Position numbers and translations under genes: made by a program | In this document: positions 43,814 through 55,305 of the stretch, piece after piece | Layout of the letters: each line of letters begins with the position of its first letter | How positions within the stretch are numbered: the stretch's first letter is position 1 | Notes under the pieces: model-generated | Told to the model about the DNA's origin: nothing | The model's database searches: none | What the model saw: the letters and a program-made list of their open reading frames with translations, nothing else | Assembly (NCBI GenBank): GCA_028288305.1 | Contig: JAQBOA010000024.1 | Span: 1 to 60,373 of the forward strand | Source: Mucilaginibacter sp. | GTDB taxonomy: Bacteria; Bacteroidota; Bacteroidia; Sphingobacteriales; Sphingobacteriaceae | Direction of reading: 5' to 3' | DNA: 60,373 nt

Positions 43814-43990
43814 ATGAAAAAATTTACTGAAGTAAAAGAACTAGTAGCATCGTTAGAAGCTGATGCCGACAAATTTTACAACAAAGGTAACAGCGCAGCT
43901 GGAACCCGAGTTAGAAAAGGTATGCAAGACCTTAAAAATTTAGCACAGGCAATCCGTTTAGAAGTTCAGGAATCGAAAAACAAAGCCTAA
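43814..43990 (+). CDS. Histone H1-like protein Hc1, short Bacteroidota form
   Basis: A 58-residue protein with the sequence MKKFTEVKELVASLEADAD at the start and GTRVRKGMQDLKNLAQAI in the middle. It matches the short Hc1-type nucleoid proteins annotated widely in Bacteroidota, which lack the long basic tail of chlamydial Hc1. It probably binds DNA. A hairpin terminator follows at 44021. Too short for common gene callers but well supported. Confidence 0.85.
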   Translation: MKKFTEVKELVASLEADADKFYNKGNSAAGTRVRKGMQDLKNLAQAIRLEVQESKNKA

Positions 43991-44020
43991 TAATCAGGCT
44001 AAGAGATCTTTACTTTCTTT

Positions 44021-44062
44021 CAATAAAACCCGTTAACATACCTGTTGGCGGGTTTTTTATTG
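44021..44062. terminator. Two-way terminator between Hc1 and dapA
   Basis: A long stem from CAATAAAACCCG (44021-44032) and CGGGTTTTTTATTG (44049-44062) with T tracts on both sides, placed between the convergent genes. Confidence 0.8.
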
Positions 44063-44938
44063 AAATAACTTTTTCGTTTCCTTTATAATAAGCTCCGCCG
44101 TATTACTGCTCACCTTAACAAGGGGAAGACGCAAGATATCTTCACAAACATTCAAATATTTCAAGGCTGTTTTAATACCGGCGGGGTTGCCCTCCACAAA
44201 CATGAGCCTTGTGAAATTTATAAGATTGGAATGATTTTTTTGCGCTGCCTTAAAATCCCCTGAAAGGCAAAAGCGCACCATATCAGATGTTTGACCCGGC
44301 AACGCGTTTCCTATTACCGATATTACTCCGACAGCGCCCAAAGCGATCATCGGTAAAGCAACCGGGTCATCGCCGGATATCAGCAAAAAGTTTTCAGGTT
44401 TATCACGCATTATTTGGTTTATCTGGTCAAAATTTCCAGAAGCTTCTTTAATACCTATGATATTCTTAAAATCATTTGCCAGCCTTATTACCGTATCTGC
44501 ATTTACGTTACTTCCTGTACGACCTGGCACATTATATAAGATCACAGGCAACGCTGTATTTTCAGCTATAGCCTTATAATGCTGGTAGATACCCTCCTGC
44601 GTAGGTTTGTTATAATAAGGGCTTACAGACAGAATAGCATCATACCCCGTAGTATCAAATTGCTTTATTTGTTCAACAACTTCGTGTGTATTATTACCGC
44701 CAATGCCTGCAACCAGGCTTACGCGACCTTTAACCGCTTTAGCAGTAAATGCCCAAACCTGTTTCCGCTCTTCGCTATTTAATGTAGCACTTTCGCCTGT
44801 AGTTCCTAATGATACAAGGTATTCCACACCGCCATCTATCAAATAATTGATCAGTTTATCCAACCCATCATAATCTATCTGGCCATTATCATGAAAAGGA
44901 GTCACCATGGCTACTCCAGTTCCGTAAAATTTATTCAT
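44057..44938 (-). CDS. dapA: 4-hydroxy-tetrahydrodipicolinate synthase DapA
   Basis: A 293-residue TIM-barrel enzyme that condenses pyruvate with aspartate semialdehyde at the start of the lysine/diaminopimelate route. The Schiff-base lysine is Lys164 (GIKEASGN), Tyr135 is in LYNVPGRTG, and GTTGES (45-50) completes the site. Its product feeds the meso-diaminopimelate added by MurE in this window. Full length. Confidence 0.95.
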   Translation of the reverse strand: MNKFYGTGVAMVTPFHDNGQIDYDGLDKLINYLIDGGVEYLVSLGTTGESATLNSEERKQVWAFTAKAVKGRVSLVAGIGGNNTHEVVEQIKQFDTTGYDAILSVSPYYNKPTQEGIYQHYKAIAENTALPVILYNVPGRTGSNVNADTVIRLANDFKNIIGIKEASGNFDQINQIMRDKPENFLLISGDDPVALPMIALGAVGVISVIGNALPGQTSDMVRFCLSGDFKAAQKNHSNLINFTRLMFVEGNPAGIKTALKYLNVCEDILRLPLVKVSSNTAELIIKETKKLFQ

Positions 44939-44959
44939 CTTAATAATTAAAGGGTGCTA

Positions 44960-45000
44960 ATATAAGGATTGTTCATAGTTGATGGTTCATAGTTCATGTA
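44960..45000. repeat. Word repeat upstream of dapA
   Basis: GTTCATAGTTGATGGTTCAT and AGTTCATGTAAT, close variants of the words after ftsZ at 38000-38110. Confidence 0.4.
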
Positions 45001-45028
45001 ATTTTGTTATTAGGTGACCATCAACTAG

Positions 45029-47482
45029 CTAAAAACCCAGGCTTAATCTAATGGCTGATTTTATATTACTACCGCTGTTAAACGAGGTACCGTACATTAG
45101 TCGGAAATTAAGATATTGAATGCCTGCACCTAGTTCTGTATAATTTTTTATTGCAGGGGTTGTTAAATAATTAATATCTGCTATTTCCTGTAATTTTAAT
45201 TTTCTTAATAATGGTATCTTATTCAAAATAAAGCCTGAAAAATTATGTTCCAGGTGCCCTTCAACATATTGGGTATAGGTACTGAAATTATAATAATTCA
45301 ATAATAAAAAGCTATTTATGCCACTTTTATAAAATAAAACTTCATTTCCGGCAAATTGCTTGTAATCAGTATAATACAAACTATTGCTATTTAGGAATTT
45401 GCCTGCGCCAATATAAAATGAAGTTCGGCCAAATACGCCCATGCTGATATCCGATTTAGAAATATCCGCTGATACAAGGTCGTAATCTACATCAGAACCC
45501 AAAAAGTTTTTCACCCCTTTTACATAGCTGAAACCGATAGTTGGATATGGCGATGGCAAATAACGTCTCCCGTTTGGAAAGGTTTCATATTTGTCACTGA
45601 AATCATAGGTAGTACGAAAAGTGAATTTGAAAGATTGATTTTCGGTAAACAATGGAATATCCTGCGCAGGTATTAATGGATTGTTTGAAGTATAATTATG
45701 ATTTGCCGGATGAAAAAAACTAAAGGATGTAGAATTTGGCAGCCATTTTCTATCGGCCCATTCAGCTCCGGCGCTTGCCATCCAACCGCCTAAAATACGC
45801 TTAGATAAAGATACGGAGGCAAACTGTTTTTGATAGAGCTTTTCATAATTCTGCTGTTCAAACAAGCTGTAAAGTGAATTGATAAAAGGAGAAATAGGTA
45901 TATTATTATTAATGTCCGCAACATCAGAGCCTGCGTTAAAACCAAGTGTAAAAGGCCCGGCAGGCACAATTGCATTAACACTACCGGTAAATTTATGATC
46001 CGAAAACCCGTACCCAACTTTGGCTCCGATTTCTACATTGCGATTATTTAAACTGTCAATTCGTTTACGGAACGATGCACCATAATTTAACTTGAAGCCT
46101 TCTACAGTATTGAACTTCACAGAAGTTAATATCGGATCAAAATTATAGAATTCGTGTTTATATCTATTTCTATGATGGTAACCACTTAATAATAAGCTGC
46201 CAGGTTTAAATTGATTATTTACTTTGTCAAGCGAGTCCAGATAAGGTTTTGATTCCCTCTTTTTGGCAAGTATAGCCTTTTTCTCATAATCGGTCTTTTC
46301 CTCTTCAGTTAATGGGATGGGTCTTTCATTTTCCCAAAAAACAGAATCCTTCTTGTTGACCCCTTTGTTGATCCGCAATACTTCTGAAAACTCTTTTTTG
46401 GTGAAGGTTGGGCTAAGATCATAATCTTTATAAACCGAAATAAAATATCCTCCAATTTTAAAACCAAGTAAACCCCCGGTAAATTCAAATTTAACAGATG
46501 ATGGCATCCAGGCTTTTTGATTAACCGGAAAAAATTGCTCGTTTACTTTCAGCGTATCTATAAAATTAATATTCTGTTTTTTGGTGATATAGAGATCTAA
46601 ACCATAAATACGCCAGCTATCTTCAAGTATGTAAACATATCCCTGGAAACAGGCGTCATAACCGCGTTTAGGGATAACTTTTATCTTATCAATTGTTTCA
46701 CCATTCTCAATTGAAAAGCCTATGTATTTATAATTGTAATAAAACAAGGCATTGTCAGCAATAGGCGATACCAGCGGCCTGTTACTCAAGCCTCCCCACT
46801 CCTGGATGTTTTCATAGAAATTAACTTTTAAATCTGACGCCCGATTATAGCTAAAAGCCCTGTTGCTGCCAGAAACTTTCGAAGAGATCATTTCCTCATG
46901 TATATTATCGGGCTTTTTAAAGCTATATTTTGATTCAGATTCTGATAAATATAATATTCCCCTTCTATTGGAATCAAGACCGTTTTCACGCGCTGCTTTT
47001 TGAACATCAAAACCCATGAATTTTTTTGGCGCAGCAAGTAATTTTTGTAATCCCTTGATGTAAACCTCGCAAGTATAGGCATTAACTTCATTTAGGTGTA
47101 ATTTGCGTTTTTTTATAGCCTTACGAATAATCGCATACGCAGGATCTTCGCCGCCTGCTTTTATAATAACGTCATTTAACTGGTAAGTTTCGGTTTTTAA
47201 AGTAACATTCAGCACTTTGCCCGAGGTGAGGTCAAGTTTACGGCTTTCCTGTTTATAGCCTATAGCTTTATATTGTACATTGTAAATTCCAGGTTTTAAC
47301 TGTAAAATATATTCGCCCTCGCTATTGGCTGATGTCCCTTGGGTGGTATTTTTTATATATACACTGGAAAACGGAATGGCCTTGTTGTTGTCGTCAATAA
47401 TTCTCCCGCTAATGGTAACTTGCTGTGAAAATATACACAAACTAAGCAATAAAAAAAATAAGAAAGGTAAGGTAAACTTCAT
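45029..47482 (-). CDS. DUF5686 outer-membrane protein with carboxypeptidase-like domain
   Basis: An 817-residue exported protein. After a signal peptide (about 1-19) comes a CarboxypepD regulatory-like domain (about 22-100, ISGRIIDDNNKAIPFSSVYI), then DUF5686, then many alternating hydrophobic strands ending in RLSLGF, a C-terminal outer-membrane signal. This domain order is common in Bacteroidota outer-membrane proteins; it lacks an obvious TonB box. Its role is unknown. Confidence 0.85.
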   Translation of the reverse strand: MKFTLPFLFFLLLSLCIFSQQVTISGRIIDDNNKAIPFSSVYIKNTTQGTSANSEGEYILQLKPGIYNVQYKAIGYKQESRKLDLTSGKVLNVTLKTETYQLNDVIIKAGGEDPAYAIIRKAIKKRKLHLNEVNAYTCEVYIKGLQKLLAAPKKFMGFDVQKAARENGLDSNRRGILYLSESESKYSFKKPDNIHEEMISSKVSGSNRAFSYNRASDLKVNFYENIQEWGGLSNRPLVSPIADNALFYYNYKYIGFSIENGETIDKIKVIPKRGYDACFQGYVYILEDSWRIYGLDLYITKKQNINFIDTLKVNEQFFPVNQKAWMPSSVKFEFTGGLLGFKIGGYFISVYKDYDLSPTFTKKEFSEVLRINKGVNKKDSVFWENERPIPLTEEEKTDYEKKAILAKKRESKPYLDSLDKVNNQFKPGSLLLSGYHHRNRYKHEFYNFDPILTSVKFNTVEGFKLNYGASFRKRIDSLNNRNVEIGAKVGYGFSDHKFTGSVNAIVPAGPFTLGFNAGSDVADINNNIPISPFINSLYSLFEQQNYEKLYQKQFASVSLSKRILGGWMASAGAEWADRKWLPNSTSFSFFHPANHNYTSNNPLIPAQDIPLFTENQSFKFTFRTTYDFSDKYETFPNGRRYLPSPYPTIGFSYVKGVKNFLGSDVDYDLVSADISKSDISMGVFGRTSFYIGAGKFLNSNSLYYTDYKQFAGNEVLFYKSGINSFLLLNYYNFSTYTQYVEGHLEHNFSGFILNKIPLLRKLKLQEIADINYLTTPAIKNYTELGAGIQYLNFRLMYGTSFNSGSNIKSAIRLSLGF

Positions 47483-47587
47483 TTAGCAGCTTGTTTATGC
47501 TAAGATGAATCTTATTTATTGATGTTACATCGGAGTGTTTGTTAATTATTGTTAAAGATGGCAGACTGCCTTATTAAACATAGTTAA

Positions 47588-48376
47588 TCACTGTATCTTA
47601 AATGAGTTGGGTAACATTAACAGGAAGGGTAGGGCTTTAGTGTAATCCAATTGTTCATAAAAAAGACCCAGCTTGTTAAGGTTTTTATAATAGTCATTTA
47701 CATTGTTGTAATAATTAAGTTCGCTTTGCAAATACCATGCTTTACTACCCAATTTTTCTGCAATAAACCATTTTTCTAATAATCTCCCGGCGCGCCCGTT
47801 CCCGTCTTCAAACGGATGGATATTTGCAAATACTAAATGAATAAATGAGGCGAAATAAAAAACTTCCTGGCAGCTAAGCTGTTGTTTTTTTAATTGCGCA
47901 ATATCTTCCCATAGTGATTCAAAAAGATTTTTTACATGGTTAGCGTGTGCCGCTTCAAATTGGATGCGGCCTGTTTTGTGTTCCATTACAACCATATTTC
48001 CGGTCCTGAAAACTCCCTGCTTTCTACGTGGCAGTAAGTGCGCTGTAAATAATTTATGTGCATCTAAAAACAACTCTACCGAAAGTTCAGTTTGTTGTGC
48101 AAATAAATAGGCTTTGTATAAATCGTCAGGCTTTTGTACAAGATCAGGTTGATAGTCAATATTTAGCATTTTGTGCTTCAAATAGCTATCCAATTCCATT
48201 TGCTCACCTTCAATGCGTGATGATGCAATGACTGAGACCGAAGTGTAAAAACTAAACGTGCCGGTAGAAACCTCCGCATCCTTAAGCTTGTCAAATGCAG
48301 ACTGCAAATCTTTGTTTACAGAGAGGCAATATTGTTCCAGCAGCTCAATAGGTACCAGTTTTAGTTTTTTTTTCAT
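47588..48376 (-). CDS. Fic-family AMP-transferase-like protein
   Basis: A 262-residue protein with the full Fic motif HPFEDGNGRAGR at residues 187-198. It carries an N-terminal inhibitory helix motif SSRIEG (Ser52, Glu56, Gly57), so it is a self-inhibited class II Fic enzyme. Fic proteins usually transfer AMP to target proteins. The ATG at 48376 is chosen over a TTG at 48388. It follows dinD by 25 bases and is probably co-transcribed with it. Confidence 0.88.
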   Translation of the reverse strand: MKKKLKLVPIELLEQYCLSVNKDLQSAFDKLKDAEVSTGTFSFYTSVSVIASSRIEGEQMELDSYLKHKMLNIDYQPDLVQKPDDLYKAYLFAQQTELSVELFLDAHKLFTAHLLPRRKQGVFRTGNMVVMEHKTGRIQFEAAHANHVKNLFESLWEDIAQLKKQQLSCQEVFYFASFIHLVFANIHPFEDGNGRAGRLLEKWFIAEKLGSKAWYLQSELNYYNNVNDYYKNLNKLGLFYEQLDYTKALPFLLMLPNSFKIQ

Positions 48377-48401
48377 AGAAGATAGCAATTACATACATGT
48401 T

Positions 48402-49238
48402 TTACTTTTTCTTTTTTGAATCTTTCAATACGTTTTTATCATCAGTATCCAGTTTGCGTTGAATTTTCTTAACATCATCAGCTATCGGAAGATTCTCAGG
48501 ATATATTCCTCTTTCAGCAAGCATTTTTCTTACAGCGGTGTTATTATCTATATGTTCTTTTTCAATGGGGTTATGTCCTTTTAAATCCTTAGTTTGGACA
48601 TTCAGACCAGTCATTTCAGCTGCCAAATCTTTGGCTTTTATACTTATTGTCGGTAAAAAATCAGCAACCGGCCTGGTTTCGGGAATCCCAAATTTGTTTT
48701 TTAATTGTTGTGTTGAAAGCCGGAAAAGGGCCTGGTCGCCTTTTGAACGGATTATAGCAAAGCCCTTACTGTCAACACCGCGCTCAAACAATATCCCCGA
48801 AAGTTGTTTTTCTGTTTGGGTTAATTTTTCGCGGGCTTTTACTCTTTCATATTCCAGCAAACGTTGCTCAATAATTTCGGCCCTGCGGGTTTGTACGGCA
48901 AAATAATTCTGAGCAAAAGCAATTTCGCTTTTGCGGCTGTCTCCGTTTTGCGCAACCAGGTAACATGCATAACGGGTAAGCGCTATATCATCAATCATTT
49001 GCTGAGCGCCTTTCCCCGCCTGTATCATCTTCCTGATGTCAGGAAAGTGATCGGCGATATTTTCTCCTGCATTTTTGCAACTCTCCTTCGCTTTTTCGAT
49101 AACTTTTTCAAAGTTTTCCCATTTGCTATACCCCAAAAGTATTTGCATTTCTCTCGCGCTCCAGCATTCAATTCCCTCAATTTCTGATGCAGCAGATTCA
49201 AACCGTTCAAAAAGTTGTTTTATTTCTTCGGTTTTCAT
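48402..49238 (-). CDS. DinD-like DNA damage-inducible protein
   Basis: A 278-residue protein that matches E. coli DinD, whose gene is LexA-controlled. It has the BRO-N-type N-terminal segment ECWSAREMQILLGYSKWENF and characteristic DIALTRYACYLVAQNGD. DinD inhibits RecA-mediated strand exchange in E. coli. No SOS box is recognised. It lies directly upstream of a Fic gene. Confidence 0.85.
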   Translation of the reverse strand: MKTEEIKQLFERFESAASEIEGIECWSAREMQILLGYSKWENFEKVIEKAKESCKNAGENIADHFPDIRKMIQAGKGAQQMIDDIALTRYACYLVAQNGDSRKSEIAFAQNYFAVQTRRAEIIEQRLLEYERVKAREKLTQTEKQLSGILFERGVDSKGFAIIRSKGDQALFRLSTQQLKNKFGIPETRPVADFLPTISIKAKDLAAEMTGLNVQTKDLKGHNPIEKEHIDNNTAVRKMLAERGIYPENLPIADDVKKIQRKLDTDDKNVLKDSKKKK

Positions 49239-49291
49239 AACTCTATATTCCTGGTTTATAGTTTTTTTTTCGATAACGTAATGCCTGCAAC

Positions 49292-51328
<2,037 letters not shown>

Positions 51329-51428
51329 TCAATTTAGATTAGAGGTAAGTTAATTAGTGACTTGGTTTCGCTAATTAATTCCTATGATAAACCAGATTCT
51401 TTTTCTTTTAGGTCCAACGATTACCTGA

Positions 51429-52349
51429 TCATTTGTCAATAATAACCTGATCATTACTAATGCTGATTGGAATAGTCATGCCACCTGGCATTTTTGGATT
51501 ATCCTGTATTTCAAAATTACCCGTCATAGTTTGGTTTAAATTAAGTTCAGTCACCCAGCCGGTACTCCTGTCTGCCTCAATATCACAAATCATGGTGCCT
51601 GTTAAGTGATATTTAACTAGTAACCCATTAATCGAAGTCGCACCGGCATTATCATCAGTAACAATGATTCCATTGCCACGAATAAGATAACAGTCGTCTG
51701 TAATATCCAATAATTGATAGGTTGTTTGCAAATTCGCTGTCATGTTTGATTCTAGCCTGGTGTTCAGTATCCATTTTCTGTTTTTTCTTACATACCCTTC
51801 AGGGAAGATTGCAGTAGCAAGCTCCAGGTTTTCCTTAAAAGCTTTTGCGCCGAAAGATTGAATAAACTGGCTTTTTATTTTTTTTCTTTTTGCAGTATCA
51901 ACCTGCGGAAAACTGTTAATTACGTTTGTAATCATATTTTCAACATTTTCAACCGATTTTATTTTACCGCTTTTGCTGATTGTTATATTAAAAGTTTTAT
52001 CTACCATTGCAGCAACCATCTGTGATTGAATATCCAGGCTGTCATTCGTTTTTGAATCTATTTCTATATCGCCATTAGCCGTACATATTTTCATATTAAG
52101 TGATTGATAGCTTACTTCCATACTATAAAGGGAGTCAAGTATATCGTTAACCTTAAAAGCCATTTTGAAGGAAAGCGCTAATTTGATCCTATTATCCTGG
52201 CCATTAAAAGTTTGTAAAATATCTGATTTGGTGGAACTTATCATATAATAAGTATTTCCTTTGGTAAGATTTAAAGCAGGTTTTACTTTTTGGGCTTTAA
52301 CTTGGATCAGCACTAATAATAGCAGAATGAGGCTAAAAAGGAACTTCAT
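51429..52349 (-). CDS. Exported DUF6263-like protein
   Basis: A 306-residue protein with a signal peptide (about 1-19, ending VKAQ) and a beta-rich body beginning KPALNLTKGNTYYMISSTKS. The pattern matches Bacteroidota proteins of the DUF6263 type, of unknown role. It ends in GGMTIPISISNDQVIIDK. Standing alone with its own leader. Confidence 0.7.
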   Translation of the reverse strand: MKFLFSLILLLLVLIQVKAQKVKPALNLTKGNTYYMISSTKSDILQTFNGQDNRIKLALSFKMAFKVNDILDSLYSMEVSYQSLNMKICTANGDIEIDSKTNDSLDIQSQMVAAMVDKTFNITISKSGKIKSVENVENMITNVINSFPQVDTAKRKKIKSQFIQSFGAKAFKENLELATAIFPEGYVRKNRKWILNTRLESNMTANLQTTYQLLDITDDCYLIRGNGIIVTDDNAGATSINGLLVKYHLTGTMICDIEADRSTGWVTELNLNQTMTGNFEIQDNPKMPGGMTIPISISNDQVIIDK

Positions 52350-52458
52350 GATGAGATGTAAGGTTGTTTTTTTCGAAATAAAGATATGATAATAAAATTT
52401 TTATTGCGAAAGATAAGAGAAATACAATAGGTGGGAAATAATACTCAGGATTTAAAAA

Positions 52459-52493
52459 AGGGATAGTCAGGCTCTCAACCCCGGCTATCCCTT
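52459..52493 (-). terminator. Intrinsic terminator of the small membrane-peptide array
   Basis: AAGGGATAG (52459-52467) pairs with CTATCCCTT (52485-52493). On the minus strand the stem runs into TTTTTT, so it ends the minus-strand transcript of the three peptide genes. Confidence 0.75.
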
Positions 52494-52630
52494 AATTGCA
52501 TTATCATTAAATCACTCTGTATCCTTTTACGTAAACAAATTATATTGGTTACAAAAATTCCCCCGTGTTTTTACATGGGAGATCAGGTGAAATATATTAA
52601 ATGAAAATATAATTTTTTTAGAATAATTAT

Positions 52631-52729
52631 CTAGAATCTTTTCTCTTTTATCATCGAGATGGCGGTTCTGATGATAAAAAAAACCGGTACTGCTTGTATA
52701 AGTATTCCGATTATTGCCCAAATGTTCAT
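52631..52729 (-). CDS. Small single-span membrane peptide, copy A
   Basis: A 32-residue peptide MNIWAIIGILIQAVPVFFII followed by RTAISMIKEKRF. It has one hydrophobic helix (about 3-22) and a positively charged tail, so the N-terminus is probably outside and the C-terminus in the cytoplasm. It is the last of three paralogues in a row. The five-residue signature QAVPVFF is shared by all three, with synonymous codon changes, which shows that translation is being kept. Confidence 0.75.
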   Translation of the reverse strand: MNIWAIIGILIQAVPVFFIIRTAISMIKEKRF

Positions 52730-52773
52730 GATAAATGCGATTTTAGTGTAAACGATATACAACTGTTTGTTTT

Positions 52774-52878
52774 TTATTTAGTGCTACTTCTATTTTTCAT
52801 CATTGAGATGCCTGTTCTGATGATAAAAAATACTGGTACTGCTTGTATAACTAATCCGATTAAAGTAAAAGTGTTCAT
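52774..52878 (-). CDS. Small single-span membrane peptide, copy B
   Basis: A 34-residue peptide MNTFTLIGLVIQAVPVFFII followed by RTGISMMKNRSSTK. Layout is identical to its neighbours. The leader directly before the ATG is shared with copy C (AAATTGCATTATC). Confidence 0.75.
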   Translation of the reverse strand: MNTFTLIGLVIQAVPVFFIIRTGISMMKNRSSTK

Positions 52879-52919
52879 GATAATGCAATTTATACGTGAA
52901 TGATTAATTTAATATTGTT

Positions 52920-53021
52920 TTATTTAACAGCCCTTTTTTTAACCATTGAAATGCCTGTTCTAATGATAAAAAATACTGGGACTGCTTGTACAAGTATTCC
53001 GATAAAAGTTAAAGTGTTCAT
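52920..53021 (-). CDS. Small single-span membrane peptide, copy C
   Basis: A 33-residue peptide MNTLTFIGILVQAVPVFFII followed by RTGISMVKKRAVK. It is the first gene of the array in the direction of transcription. Starts of the three copies are 143 and 149 bases apart. Confidence 0.75.
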   Translation of the reverse strand: MNTLTFIGILVQAVPVFFIIRTGISMVKKRAVK

Positions 53022-53350
53022 GATAATGCAATTTAAGTGTGAATGATATGTATTATACAAATACCGTTCCTGCGTTTTTAAAGCAGCCTTAAAGCATAAT
53101 AACCACGATATTTATAGTTTAATTAGGATTTATAAATAAATATTGAGGAAAAACGGGGAAAATCACTTATAAAAACGTGTATATTTTTTCTTCTGTTTAC
53201 CTTAATACTTTATAATTGGATTATTTTAGCTTAAACAAAAGCCAAACGTAATATTAAAATAGAAAATCAGCTATTTCCTATAAAATTAACAAAAAAATTT
53301 AATCAAATCAAACAAATAAATATAGATAGCTTAATGTTGTTTTTTATAAG
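53022..53350. other. AT-rich leader of the peptide array
   Basis: 329 bases without a gene. They should contain the promoter of the array on the minus strand, but no exact TAnnTTTG match is seen. A GC-containing patch at about 53065-53095 (CTGCGTTTTTAAAGCAGCC) could form a hairpin. Confidence 0.35.
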
Positions 53351-55126
53351 TTAATGTTTAACGTCATTCCCGTTTTCTTTTGCTAACATAGCTTCTTTAA
53401 TAAGTTTAACGGGTGCACTGCCATAACTTAAAAACCGTTCATTAAATTCCTTTAATTTATACTTATCAGCCATTTTCTTTTTGTATGCATCGCGTAAATC
53501 CATTAGCTCTTTGTATCCGGTGAAGTAGCTATCTAATTGCACACTCGTTACACTTACGCGTTTCCATTTTCCTTCGGCTTCCGCATTTTGTTGAAATGCT
53601 TCTTTAGTAAGTAAATTTAAAGCATCCTGCTTTGACATGTTTTCGGCGTGTACTTTATAATCTAAAATAGTATTACAAACCGAACGCAGATGCCATTTAT
53701 ACCACATCAGCCTCATCTCGGGTTCATCATTACCATAGCCGTTATCGAGCATCATTTCCTCGCTGTAAACCGCCCACCCTTCAATCATGGCGCCATTGCC
53801 GAAAATTGATTTAATTAAACTTGGTGATTTATTGGCGTACACCAATTGAACATAGTGGCCGGGAATAGCTTCATGTATGCATAGTATCTGCAAAGTATAA
53901 TCATTGTATTCGCGTAAATAACTTTCAGCTTTTTCTGTTGGCCAGCCAGCCAGACTGCCAACATTAAAATACGAATTACCATCTTTATCATAAGGCCCGG
54001 GCGTACTCATAGAAGCCCCTGCAACACCGGCCATATAACCAGGTTCTTTACGTACGATCAATGGTTTCGACGGGTCAAGCGTAACCAGGTCTTTAGTTTT
54101 TACAAATGTGGTAAGTTTTGGGATCAGCTTTTCAATAGCCGACTGGAATTCATTAGGTGCGACATGTTTAGAGGATAATGTGTCTATTACTTGTGCTATC
54201 AGGCTCAACGAATCTGCCGGAATTGGTTTTGTTCCGAAATATTTTGGCCAAAGCTTTTGGCTTATCCGGGCCATTTCCTGGTGCAGATATTTTTTTCGCT
54301 CAACTGCTGCGTTATATATATGTTGTGCAGTAGATTCGGATTGAATTTCATATTTAAATTTAGCCTCATAAAGCTCCTTACCAAGCCGGAAACTGCGGGG
54401 ATGATCGTTTTTTAAGGCTTTTAGCCATTCGGTAAAACCTTTTATTGCATCGGCTGAAACACGTGCCCGTTCAATCATTTGTTTTTGTTCGTTCTGCGGA
54501 ATATTACTTTTCTTTAATGAATCGGCAAAATCTTTTTCTATTACACTCAGCCCGCCCAGGTGTTGGTCAACCGCCAAATTGGTTAATTCAATTACAGGAT
54601 TTTTGATTTGTTTTTCGGCCTCTTTATAATACGCAGGTATGTTGGCCATTTTTTCATAAAAATTACGCAGGCGTTTGGTAAGAGGAGCATAATGCTCATT
54701 AAGAATATAAGCAAAAGTGCCAATAACATTGTATGAATCAGGATCCCATTGATATGACTTTAATTGTTGTATACGCCATTGGATCGATTCCATTTCATTT
54801 TGCATTAAATTATAATCAATTTTATTGGCAGCAGATAAGGTTGTTACTTCAAACCTGCTCAAAGAGTCGAGCTGTACTTTAGTAAAACTGATCATTTTGT
54901 CCCTCCTTTGGTCATTGGGTATTAGCAATAAGCTATCATATTTATGATAGCCGCTTGTGGTTGCCCTATCAGGATCTAATTTCCAAAGGCCCTCCAGGAA
55001 AGAATTTTCATAAACAGCAAATGCTGCGTCATCCTTACCCTGCAACGGGCCAACTGAGCCATCTTTTTTACATCCTGCACAAAAGGCAATAATAAGGGAA
55101 GCCGTAAATAATAATTTTTTAATCAC
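53351..55126 (-). CDS. DUF885 family lipoprotein
   Basis: A 591-residue protein starting with GTG at 55126. The N-terminus has a lipobox (IIAFCAGC, modified Cys about residue 19), so it is membrane-anchored. The metal site signature HEAIPGH is at 418-424 and GWAVYSEEM follows. It is a paralogue of the gene at 16972 with low similarity outside the signature. DUF885 members are predicted metallopeptidases. The substrate is not known. Confidence 0.85.
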   Translation of the reverse strand: MIKKLLFTASLIIAFCAGCKKDGSVGPLQGKDDAAFAVYENSFLEGLWKLDPDRATTSGYHKYDSLLLIPNDQRRDKMISFTKVQLDSLSRFEVTTLSAANKIDYNLMQNEMESIQWRIQQLKSYQWDPDSYNVIGTFAYILNEHYAPLTKRLRNFYEKMANIPAYYKEAEKQIKNPVIELTNLAVDQHLGGLSVIEKDFADSLKKSNIPQNEQKQMIERARVSADAIKGFTEWLKALKNDHPRSFRLGKELYEAKFKYEIQSESTAQHIYNAAVERKKYLHQEMARISQKLWPKYFGTKPIPADSLSLIAQVIDTLSSKHVAPNEFQSAIEKLIPKLTTFVKTKDLVTLDPSKPLIVRKEPGYMAGVAGASMSTPGPYDKDGNSYFNVGSLAGWPTEKAESYLREYNDYTLQILCIHEAIPGHYVQLVYANKSPSLIKSIFGNGAMIEGWAVYSEEMMLDNGYGNDEPEMRLMWYKWHLRSVCNTILDYKVHAENMSKQDALNLLTKEAFQQNAEAEGKWKRVSVTSVQLDSYFTGYKELMDLRDAYKKKMADKYKLKEFNERFLSYGSAPVKLIKEAMLAKENGNDVKH

Positions 55127-55305
55127 CGTAAATATGGGTTTAACTTTTGATGTATAAACTTAAAACATTTAGCCGGAATATATAAGCAGATCGCATATAC
55201 TTCTGTAAAAATTTCGGTATACTTTTTAATTAACCTCCCTCAGTAACTAATTAAATTAATTATCAACCAATTTTAGTAACATTTGTTCTCCTGAAAACTT
55301 TAAGT

